The position numbers and the translations under genes are program-made. Below, piece after piece: positions 58,401 to 64,000 of a DNA stretch of 64,000 bases (position 1 is the stretch's first letter; each line of letters begins with the position of its first letter). Below the pieces are notes generated by a model. It ran no database searches and was not told the DNA's origin. It saw only the letters and a program-made list of their open reading frames with translations. The DNA is from Hippasteria phrygiana (taxonomy: Eukaryota > Echinodermata > Asteroidea > Valvatida > Goniasteridae), in contig JAZGUH010000729.1 of the NCBI GenBank assembly GCA_037893225.1, forward strand, positions 64,501 through 128,500, written 5' to 3'.

Positions 58401-61400
58401 ATATCCAGTTAAAATCTGCATGTCCTAAGTGTCACCTTTTAGATAAAACATTTCAGCTGCCGAACCCAAAATACTAAATCATTTATATGGATTCAGATTA
58501 CAATCCCGTTTGTATAAATTGCTAATGAAAATGTTCCCTATTAAGATCTGTAAACCTGCAGAAGACTGAATTTAATTTCAGATTTCAATTTGATATTGCC
58601 TTGTAGAGCTTCTACGCCGATCGGCAGAGCACACCCTGGTAGATATGGTACAACTTCTGTTTTCAAGATTGCCGCAGTTTAAGGAGGAGAAACTATCAGC
58701 CATGAGAAAGGTACGTATGGTGGCGATAGAGAGCAACACACTATGAACATCTAACAAAAGAGAAACGATGCACTAACAATGGAAATCCATTAGCACTAAA
58801 TCCATTGTTACTACATGTAGTTCACAGTGACAACATATCTACACATGGGAACATGTTGGTCTGGATTGCATTGCATTGCATTGTTGTGGTAATGTTTGTT
58901 CCTTAATTTAACCTAAACCCTCCAGGGCATAGAACCCTGCCAGACGCATCAGATTGCATACTTTGTCACATTGACTTGTGGGGAGAGTCCAGCAAAGTGG
59001 AGCTGTCACCACAGATGCACTGTGCTGCGTCTGGCAGGGTTAGGGTTAACAAAGTTAAAATTCAAGTCAACTTGTTGACGATATGTCCCATGAACATCTT
59101 GCTCTGCATTGCATTGTGGTAATGATTGTTCCCTTAACCCTAATGTCCTAGGCATTCATTTGGGGTGAAGTACAATATATTACAAAATACGACAATTTCT
59201 CATATGCCAGTGTAGTAAGAGTACTGCATACTAGTTTTCTACTAGTAGTATTTTGTAGTATCAGGTGTGGTTAGGGTTAAAGTTCAAATTCAAGTCAACT
59301 TATAAGCCAGTTCGGTATTTCAACTGCGCATGTGCACAATGACATTTTATCCCGAATGACCCACGTGACCTAACGCGCGTGTGTGAACGCAAAAGGTGGT
59401 GGCACAACGCGCACATGTTAAATTCAATCAAAATGGGCGATTGCGTAACATGGCATTACGTCAGCAATTTTATTCCGAATAACCTTTGACCTTTGAGATA
59501 CCAAACTGGCTTATTGCAGATATGTCCCAATGCAGAAGTTCCTCTGTTTCTGTATTGGCTTCCCATTCTGCAAACTGTAACGTACAACGCCTTGCAAATG
59601 CCGCAGAGCTGTTTGATAGCTTCTTTGGTTCGAGGTTTGTTACAAAGTTATTCAACATCAGCAAATGTTTTCACATCTCTCGCTTTGTAATGAAAAATGA
59701 CCATGTTGAATTTGTTGTATCCGCACAGTTGATAAATATTGTTTATTAATGCGAGTTACTCAGTTCAGTTTTTAAAGTCCCTGTCAACGTAGACACAGCT
59801 TCATCATAGTTTGTAAAATGTTTCTCCAGTTGAAAATGCGGCCAGGTGGCATAACAGATGCTACCCGTCGCCGACGCTCACGTCCCTCTCCTAAAGTCCG
59901 TGCCAAGAAAGATCGTCTTGCAACCACGCCAACCGAAGAACTCTCCGCCGTGCCATCGGGAGTGCCATTACCTAGCAACAGCACTGCTCCCTTACCCACT
60001 TCGACTGTGAATGCCTCTGCCACCACGGCAACTCCAACATCTGTTGCTACGGCAACATCATCCTCAAGTGTACCATCCACCGCCACCACCTCGGGGTCTA
60101 ACCAGTCTCAGGCCACCCCTCCTACAACACTAAACGTATCTTCAGAGGCAGATGATCAGACTCTACCTTCATCTCTGGATAGCGGAGTTGACTTGAAGGA
60201 GTCGTTGTCTGCCGTGACGCCTTCGGAGGGTGACATCACACCCACTCAAGGTCAGGTCATCTCCATGCAAGGAGAACAGCAGGAGGAACTAACAGAGAGC
60301 AAGGTGGGTGGATAGTTTCTTGAGATGTCACTTATTCTCCAATTTCAATATTTTGCTGTTAGTCATCTTCAAAACAAAATATTCTGTTCCCACTCAGATT
60401 TATGTTACAGATAATTTAGTGAAACATTACTGATAAAGTACTATGCAATATCACAAGATTTTCTATACAAAGAACCTTGAAAAAGAAGAGAAATTTCAAA
60501 TCATTTTAGGGAAACACATGTCTACTGTAACAATTATAATCTAATTTTCTTAATTATCTCAATGTTTTGCAGAGTGGTTTCTTTACATATTTTCTTAAAT
60601 ACGACTACTGATACAATGACATTTTGCTAAAAGCAAAATTGTGCTTCGGGTAAAGACATTGAGATTTAGAAATTGAATTTTAATCATCGACTCGATTAGA
60701 ATTTGTAAAATTTCAGTCAAAGTTTAGGGGTCAAATTTCAGGTAAAAATCTACTAGACGGCTGGGCTAGTAGCACAAAAATGTTACTAGACTGGAAGGTA
60801 TTTCACAAGACCAATGGGGGAGGGGTTAGAAATGCTGTTTTGATTGAAACTCCCTGCCTCAAAAATTGCCATTCCAAAAATTAGGGGGATTTTTCAGTTC
60901 ACCAGATTTAGAAGAAAAAAAAATGGACTTTAGTGATAGCATTTCACACAGTTTATGAAAAAAATCACTAGACCACCGGACTAGTTCGGTCAAGAGCTCA
61001 CAAGACCAACGCTTAAATCACTGGACTCAGTCCAGCGGTCCAGTGGATATTTTGATCCCTGAAGTTCAGTGTTGTGTGTGGTAAATATCTTAGGAGTTCC
61101 TGTCGTTTGTTTTACAGAAGGGTGATGAGATTGATCAGATCCTGGATGTAGAAAGATCAGACTCGTTAGTGGACGGCACAGAAGATACGGAGTCTATCAC
61201 TGAACACTCTGATAGCGCTTCGGTCCAAGATCTAGAGTACGTCAATCCACACGGCGTCAGGTTCACACCCCACCATAGAAAGAAAGACGGTAAAGTATTT
61301 ATCCGTTTCTGCAAAAATATTTCATGTACATCATTGAGATCCCAGTCACTATTACTTCACATGGGGCTTGATGTCCATTGAAAGTTTAAGTACAAAGAAT

Positions 61401-63389
61401 GTGCCATGGAGGAACTGCTCGGTGTTGAAATTGAAAGGATTTAGGAAGGTTTCTATGAGAAAAATACCTAGGGGTTAGGTTAAACGAAAGTCTGAAACTC
61501 ATCTTTAAAGGATATTAATGACGAGTTTTTCTTTCTTTCCGTCAGGTTCTGGGCCCATTATACCCTATGGTCTACCGTGTGTCAGGGAACTAATGAGGTT
61601 TCTTATCTCGCTCATCAACCCATATGACAGGTAGGAAAAACTCTGGTCATTTACTGGTATACAGATTTACAATTTCAAACTATCCATTTTTTTCATTTCT
61701 AATAATGCTGTATTTCATTTGTACCATTGGAAATCTTCAACAAGTAAACCAGATTCATTATATATGTCATGTGGTTGATGTCAGCTGAAAATAGCCTGAA
61801 CAGACTGTCAATCAATTGTACCGCAGGATTTCCCCAAAGTTATCAAAAGCTGTAATTATGTTAAGAATTTATTTATTTTGTAAACGATGAGTCTTATTTC
61901 TGATAATTCTATCTTTCTATTACACAAATTACGGAGGTTGCTTCCAAAACCAAATTCTGTTTCAATTCTGTTAATTGCCCATCTTCCCTCTACAGCAGAA
62001 AAATATTTGCCCAATACTAGAATTCTCATCCCTGCATCTTGAGTTTGAAGTCATTTGAAATCCTTAATAATAATCTTGGAGATAACATTACAGACACCCT
62101 GAATATGATACATAGAAATTACCATGACCGCCTTAACCACCAACGAGTTGTTCAAACAAACTCTTCTCCTTCAGGCATAACACGGACTTGATGATGCACA
62201 TGGGTTTGAACCTCCTGACGATCGCCTTGGAGACGGGATGCGATCATGTCGCTCATTTCTCAGCTCTACTCAGTCTCATCAAGGATGACATGTGCAAGAA
62301 CCTCCTTGCTGTAAGTCCTAATGTAATCAAGATTCTCATTGCCAGAATAAGGTGTCGCAGCTCATTTCATTTTTGAAAAAGAAACAAGTAAAGAAACCTA
62401 GGAATATTTTTTTCTCACCACTCCCGCTTCTTGGGAAGGAAATTAGCAGTCTTGTATCCCTAACATGAGACCTCATTCATTGAAGCATGGCAGGGTTCAT
62501 CTTTTGTTAGGGACTGAGATATCTTCGCTGTTGCACTCGGTGTGGAAATTATTGAAACTAGTTGCTTAGGCAGCTTTGCTTTTGTAGTTTTGGTGATTAT
62601 GGACGGAGGTAAGTTGGTCTCACCAACGGTGGAAGTTACCCCCGCCTGGGTCTATAGGTCTGAAAATTAGGATAATTTCTTTGGTATCTATTGATGGTTT
62701 TTTATTCTCTATTCAGATCTGGACCCAGGAAACCCGTAAGGGTGGTAAGGATGACAACTTAAAATGTGGCCAATCCCACCACCTCTGTTGTAGCCCTTAA
62801 CCTAGAATGGCTTTAAGCCTTGTTTTGGGTGACTTCTATAAATATTTTTTTTAAATTGACCAGGAAAAAAATTCACTGCCACCCAGTCGTTCAAATGTCG
62901 CATTGCGACTCCTACACATGGAATTGGTCTCTTGTTTATTGACAAATTACCCCAGGGGTGAGATTTGTCGGGTTTTTTGGTCGTGATTTCAGAATTTTTA
63001 AAGAATCTCTTTTGCAATCTGGAATTTCTGAGGTGTTGTCCTAAAGGTGTTTTTACCTGTAAAAGTGGATATAGACCAATAAAAACGGATATTTTAAGGC
63101 GGTGCGTTGAGGCAAATACAAACTATATGTTGATCTGGGGTCCTCGTGGATTCCGTGGATTTTTCAATTTTGGCCACTGAACCCTTTCCTTCAACAGCTT
63201 CTCCAGGCTGACAGGCTGTCACTCTTCGCCGCCTCCCTCCGCGTTTGTTTCATGCTGTTTGAATCCATGCGGACCCATCTGAAATTCCAACTGGAAATGT
63301 TCCTACACAAGCTGACGGAGATAATCATCTCGGAGTCTGTCAGGATTCCGTACGAGCAGAGAGAGATGGCACTGGATTCCATTGTACAG
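46345..63389 (+). CDS. GBF1: GBF1, Golgi brefeldin A-resistant ArfGEF, N-terminal 570 residues (gene continues past the window)
   Basis: Eleven coding exons join in frame to 1,710 nt: 46345-46464, 47046-47112, 57280-57411, 57732-57850, 58219-58327, 58607-58710, 59830-60303, 61118-61289, 61546-61630, 62175-62310, 63198-63389. GBF1 loads GTP on Arf1 at ER-Golgi membranes, driving COPI recruitment. Residues ~1-217 form the DCB dimerisation domain, with near-invariant strings [40 protein letters not shown] and [20 protein letters not shown]. Residues 218-375 are a Ser/Thr/Pro-rich linker. From ~419 ([12 protein letters not shown]) the HUS domain begins and runs into exon 11 ([17 protein letters not shown]). 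The Sec7 catalytic domain and HDS domains lie downstream, outside the window. The ATG at 46345 has a good context (ACCATGG) and sits at the expected distance from the conserved YIVQGE. BIG1/2 is excluded by the GBF1-specific strings. Confidence 0.93.
46675..46824 (+). mobile_element. hAT-type MITE of the GAGTAC-rich family, 150 bp, in GBF1 intron 1
   Basis: The 5' end is CAGTGTTGTAGTTGAGTAC; the reverse complement of the 3' end begins CAGTGTTGTTGTACCC. Flanks are TAAGGAGC (46667-46674) and CAAGGAGC (46825-46832), seven of eight matching, as expected for an aged 8-bp hAT duplication. The interior is full of GAGTACNAGTAC words. Non-coding. Confidence 0.85.
47046..47112 (+). CDS. GBF1: GBF1 coding exon 2 (residues 41-62)
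   Basis: Follows CCCCATAG and ends TCCATCTCCG before GTAAGT, phase 1. Codes for [20 protein letters not shown], matching the conserved DEERDPLL/SHLKE region of GBF1 proteins. Confidence 0.9.
47371..47965 (+). repeat. Cluster of the TTTGACGGGTTxxGTACTGT repeat family, starting at a TTAA
   Basis: The word TTGGAATTTGACGGGTTAGG, or a close variant ending in TACTGT, occurs near 47419, 47471, 47753, 47850, 47895 and 47943. The block opens with TTAACCCTAACAATCC at 47371, and reverse-oriented relatives (AAACTCCAACACCA) lie next to it. The same words, including AATTCCAACACCATGG, recur in the TTAA element at 55447-55625. This suggests several nested or tandem copies of one non-autonomous element. Confidence 0.65.
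48276..48489 (+). mobile_element. TTAA-flanked MITE (piggyBac-like), copy 1, 214 bp
   Basis: Bounded by TTAA on both sides (48272-48275 and 48490-48493). Termini are CCCCTTGCGTACGG and, on the opposite strand, CCCCTTGAGTACGG, one mismatch in 14. TTAA target duplication with CCCT-type ends is the hallmark of piggyBac-group elements. The interior (AATCCATTGTTGGATTATTG, GACTGCACAAACACATTG, GGCTGCCAGAGC) is shared with copies 2 and 3. It has no transposase. Confidence 0.85.
49189..50408 (+). mobile_element. 1.22-kb non-autonomous DNA transposon with CAGGCCT ends
   Basis: The 5' end CAGGCCTCGAAATA is answered by a 3' end whose reverse complement is CAGGCCTTGCGCTAAC. AGTCTC flanks both sides (49183-49188 and 50409-50414). 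Both ends contain several ACTAGCCC/GGGCTAGT words, giving subterminal inverted repeats. These ends look hAT-like, although the visible duplication is 6-7 bp, not a clean 8. The interior holds frames up to 125 codons (49426-49803) that resemble no transposase, so it is probably mobilised in trans. Confidence 0.72.
50424..50844 (+). mobile_element. TTAA-flanked MITE, 421 bp, adjacent to the 1.22-kb element
   Basis: TTAA at 50420-50423 and 50845-50848 encloses termini CCAGTTCGCGCCG and, in reverse, CCAGTTCGCGTCGG (one mismatch). It lies only 15 bases after the previous transposon. The TTAA duplication again points to the piggyBac group, but the end sequence differs from the 48276 family, so it is a separate family. 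Non-coding. Confidence 0.8.
51060..51185 (+). repeat. Fragment of a CCGTAATTTCCGG / TATAAGCCGC interspersed repeat
   Basis: Starts ACCGTAATTTCCGGAATATA and continues with GGAGTATAAGCCGC, GGCGTATTAGCCGC and GGCGTATAAACCGC. This type of end is known from DNA-transposon repeats in several animals. Only one end is visible, so this appears to be a truncated copy. Confidence 0.5.
52219..52388 (+). mobile_element. TTAA-flanked MITE (piggyBac-like), copy 2, 170 bp
   Basis: TTAA at 52215-52218 and 52389-52392; ends CCCTTTGCGTACGG and reverse CCCCTTGGGCACGG. It aligns to copy 1 over most of its length but lacks about 45 bases near the 5' end (the CAAAAAAAAACAGTGCCACC region). Confidence 0.83.
53098..53560. 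repeat. CGTTTAAA-rich region, possibly an eroded transposon
   Basis: The stretch opens TAAGGATGGGACGTTGACA and contains several CGTTTAAA words in direct and inverted order (near 53123, 53149, 53428, 53442 and 53543). This looks like an old hAT-like element with ends no longer definable. No coding potential. Confidence 0.3.
53619..53898 (-). mobile_element. TTAA-flanked MITE (piggyBac-like), copy 3, 280 bp, inverted, with internal duplication
   Basis: TTAA at 53615-53618 and 53899-53902; ends CCCCTTGAGTACGG and, in reverse, CCCCTTGCGTACGG. It is the same family as copies 1 and 2 in opposite orientation. A ~70-bp segment running from CAACAATGGATTGAAAC through GGCCTGGTGGCACTGTTT is present twice in tandem, which explains its greater length. 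Confidence 0.85.
55447..55625 (+). mobile_element. TTAA-flanked element with CCCTAA/TTAGGG ends, 179 bp
   Basis: TTAA at 55443-55446 and 55626-55629, termini CCCTAAAC and TGTTAGGG. The 3' part TTGGGTTTTGACGGGTTGAG matches the repeat cluster at 47371-47965, and AATTCCAACACCATGG matches its reverse-oriented part. Non-coding. Confidence 0.7.
57280..57411 (+). CDS. GBF1: GBF1 coding exon 3 (residues 63-106)
   Basis: Follows TTTATGTAG and ends GGAATGCTGG before GTAAGA, phase 1 on both sides. Codes for [20 protein letters not shown] and the diagnostic [20 protein letters not shown] of the DCB domain. Confidence 0.95.
57732..57850 (+). CDS. GBF1: GBF1 coding exon 4 (to residue 146)
   Basis: Follows TCTCTTAG and ends ATTCTACAG before GTAATT. 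Codes for [20 protein letters not shown] and [15 protein letters not shown], near-identical to vertebrate GBF1. Confidence 0.95.
58219..58327 (+). CDS. GBF1: GBF1 coding exon 5 (to residue 182)
   Basis: Follows CTGTTCAG and ends CTCAGTG before GTGAGT, phase 1. Codes for [20 protein letters not shown] and [16 protein letters not shown], core helices of the DCB domain. Confidence 0.95.
58607..58710 (+). CDS. GBF1: GBF1 coding exon 6 (to residue 217)
   Basis: Follows GCCTTGTAG and ends ATGAGAAAG before GTACGT, phase 0. Codes for [20 protein letters not shown] and [15 protein letters not shown], the end of the DCB domain. Confidence 0.95.
58912..59045 (+). mobile_element. TTAA-flanked hairpin element with TTAGGG end, copy in left half of a duplicated segment (GBF1 intron 6)
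   Basis: TTAA at 58908-58911 and 59046-59049. The ends are CCTAAACCCT and GGTTAGGG, and an inner perfect inverted repeat ACCCTGCCAGACGCA / TGCGTCTGGCAGGGT gives strong hairpin potential. It lies within the first of two similar flanking segments (see the element at 59137). Non-coding. Confidence 0.68.
59137..59276 (+). mobile_element. TTAA-flanked hairpin element with TTAGGG end, in right half of the duplicated segment
   Basis: TTAA at 59133-59136 and 59277-59280, ends CCCTAATG and GGTTAGGG, inner inverted repeat ATATTACAAAATAC / GTATTTTGTAGTAT with one mismatch. Flanks (TTGTGGTAATG..TTGTTCC on the left, AATTCAAGTCAACTT on the right) repeat those of the element at 58912, yet the interiors differ. 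Confidence 0.68.
59302..59514 (+). mobile_element. MITE with 22-bp terminal inverted repeats, 213 bp
   Basis: The first 22 bases (59302-59323, starting ATAAGCCAGTT and ending GGTATTTCAA) pair with the last 22 (59493-59514, ending AACTGGCTTAT) with two mismatches. The outer TA on each side would suit a TA-targeting Tc1/mariner-type transposase. The interior is CpG-rich (ACGCGCGTGTGTGAACGC). It is non-coding and sits between GBF1 exons 6 and 7. Confidence 0.78.
59830..60303 (+). CDS. GBF1: GBF1 coding exon 7 (residues 218-375), linker between DCB and HUS
   Basis: The acceptor is TTTCTCCAG and the donor GAGCAAG before GTGGGT, phase 0 on both sides. It starts [20 protein letters not shown], as GBF1 does (KLKMR-GG), followed by a Ser/Thr/Pro/Ala-rich low-complexity segment and an acidic, Gln-rich end. 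The linker is poorly conserved, as in other species. The ATG at 59818 belongs to the intron, not to a separate gene. Confidence 0.9.
60304..60724. other. GBF1 intron 7, left part
   Basis: A/T-rich intron sequence. I see no gene, repeat or regulatory element in it. Confidence 0.5.
60726..61061 (+). mobile_element. Probable hAT-like MITE, ~336 bp, in GBF1 intron 7
   Basis: The left end AGGGGTCAAATTT and the reverse complement of the right end CAGGGATCAAAATAT are similar. Both are followed by related subterminal words (ACTAGACGGCTGG on the left, ACTGGACCGCTGG on the right in reverse). ACTAG/CACTAGAC motifs recur in the body. No clean target-site duplication is visible, so the limits are approximate. 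Confidence 0.5.
61118..61289 (+). CDS. GBF1: GBF1 coding exon 8 (to residue 432)
   Basis: Follows TGTTTTACAG and ends AAAGACG before GTAAAG, phase 1. Acidic N-terminal part ([20 protein letters not shown]), then [20 protein letters not shown] and GVRFTP, matching the DHSDSASVHDMDYVNPRGVR region of GBF1. The HUS domain starts here. Confidence 0.93.
61546..61630 (+). CDS. GBF1: GBF1 coding exon 9 (to residue 460)
   Basis: Follows TTTCCGTCAG and ends TATGACAG before GTAGGA, phase 2. Codes for [20 protein letters not shown] and INPYDR, HUS-domain helices. Confidence 0.93.
61631..62174. other. GBF1 intron 9
   Basis: About 540 bases of A/T-rich intron from GTAGGA to CTTCAG. No element or motif stands out. 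Confidence 0.5.
62175..62310 (+). CDS. GBF1: GBF1 coding exon 10 (to residue 506)
   Basis: Follows CTCCTTCAG and ends CTCCTTGCT before GTAAGT. Codes for [20 protein letters not shown] and [16 protein letters not shown], matching HNSEVMIHMGLHLLTVALE of the family. Confidence 0.93.
62311..63197. other. GBF1 intron 10
   Basis: About 890 bases from GTAAGT to CAACAG. Apart from short reading frames near 62802-63180 that resemble nothing, I see no gene or clear repeat. Confidence 0.5.
63198..63389 (+). CDS. GBF1: GBF1 coding exon 11 (residues 507-570)
   Basis: Follows CTTCAACAG and ends ATTGTACAG before GTTGGT, phase 0. Codes for [20 protein letters not shown] and [20 protein letters not shown], strongly conserved HUS-domain sequence. 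The next exon should begin with LW(R)IPS-like residues and lies beyond the window. Confidence 0.93.
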
Positions 63390-63518
63390 GTTGGTTGCAG
63401 TTTAAAATTCATGATGGGAGTTTAAAATGTTTGTATTTCTCGTTCCTTTTCATTCATGATGGGTGAATGAAACACTGGTGAACATAACTGAAAGGTAATA
63501 TGGAACAAAGTTATATAC

Positions 63519-63600
63519 GGTGGTAAGATAACTCAGTTGGTAGATCGCTGGTACGGTGCTCCGGAACTAGAAGGTACAAATCCCGCTCTTGTCAGTTTCT
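63519..63600 (+). mobile_element. tRNA-derived SINE head in GBF1 intron 11
   Basis: TAACTCAGTTGGTAGA (63529-63544) fits an RNA polymerase III A box and GGTACAAATCCCGC (63573-63586) a B box with one mismatch, about 30 bases apart as in a tRNA. The acceptor ends (GGTGGTA and TCTTGTC) do not pair, so this is not a working tRNA. The SINE body may continue toward 63650, but no tail or duplication is clear. Confidence 0.62.
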
Positions 63601-64000
63601 TTGTTTACTCTCGGCATTTTAAATGGGATTACATTTTTGCAGTGACGTCAGACTTACTCCTTGGGGGAAAAATTTGAAACACAGTTGGGCATGGAAGACG
63701 ATTGATATAGAAACAAAAATGAAAGGAAACTCATTTATTCATTTGGTATACAATTTATAATTTATTGCTATTTTTTAGATTAGGCCCGGACTGTTGTCGC
63801 GCACCTTTGAAAGACAAAGTTCTGCTTAAAATATTTTGTTTAATTTCTAACCTTTTTCCTTGACGGACAGTCACAGACAGTTCCCTTATTGAATCTGATA
63901 TCACGTTAGAAAATTCCAGGTGGTTCATTTGTGTGTTTTTGATATTAATCCATGGACTTGAATGATTTGCCAGTTATGGAGATTACCCTGCATGATAACG

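Noticed and set aside
55447..59280. Interstitial telomere repeats (TTAGGG)
   Set aside because: Only single TTAGGG units occur, always at element ends next to TTAA; there is no tandem run.
59818..60315. Independent Ser/Thr-rich gene starting at ATG 59818
   Set aside because: The ATG lies in the intron just before the acceptor TTTCTCCAG; the rest is GBF1 exon 7, in frame with its neighbours.
63519..63594. Functional tRNA gene
   Set aside because: A and B boxes are present but the acceptor stem does not pair and the B box has a mismatch; a tRNA-derived SINE fits better.

Overview
This window is animal nuclear DNA: genes with GT-AG introns, a LINE with a poly(A) tail, many small DNA transposons, and a large satellite array. 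Frequent TACATGTA-type motifs and two conserved animal genes fit a marine invertebrate deuterostome (amphioxus, echinoderm or hemichordate), but the species cannot be fixed from the sequence alone.

Layout. (1) 1-1855: the 3' end of a non-LTR retrotransposon (ORF2 C-terminus, T-rich 3' region, AATAAA, hairpin, A26 tail). (2) 1856-39985: about 38 kb of one head-to-tail satellite with a 60-bp monomer (roughly 630 copies). Two alternating monomer types form a 120-bp dimer, which is organised into nested higher-order repeats (361/723, 1,930, 2,412, 2,470, 3,251 and 3,610 bp). The last ~1.7 kb is visibly degenerate. (3) 40000-41300: a separate family of diverged ~150-230-bp direct repeats. (4) 41640-43397: a complete two-exon kelch gene, KLHDC9-like, 324 residues. 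(5) 43398-46344: intergenic, with a textbook hAT-type MITE. (6) 46345 to beyond the window end: the first eleven coding exons (570 residues) of GBF1, the large Arf guanine-nucleotide exchange factor of the early Golgi. They cover the DCB domain, a Ser/Thr/Pro-rich linker and the start of the HUS domain; the Sec7 catalytic domain lies outside. GBF1 intron 2 is about 10.2 kb and is packed with TTAA-flanked and hAT-like elements.

The long minus-strand reading frames over the array (up to ~2,800 codons) are not genes. The monomer lacks TTA, CTA and TCA on the + strand, so all three minus frames are open, and the 60-bp period preserves frame. The most unusual part is the array itself: its dimer and nested higher-order structure, a TATAAAA box and three well-kept CpGs per monomer, the LINE inserted at its A-tract, and its end only ~1.65 kb from a conserved gene. 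The TTAA-flanked elements in the GBF1 introns are the second group worth attention. The two genes are unrelated in function (a kelch protein and a Golgi ArfGEF); nothing suggests that they or the repeats form a joint pathway.
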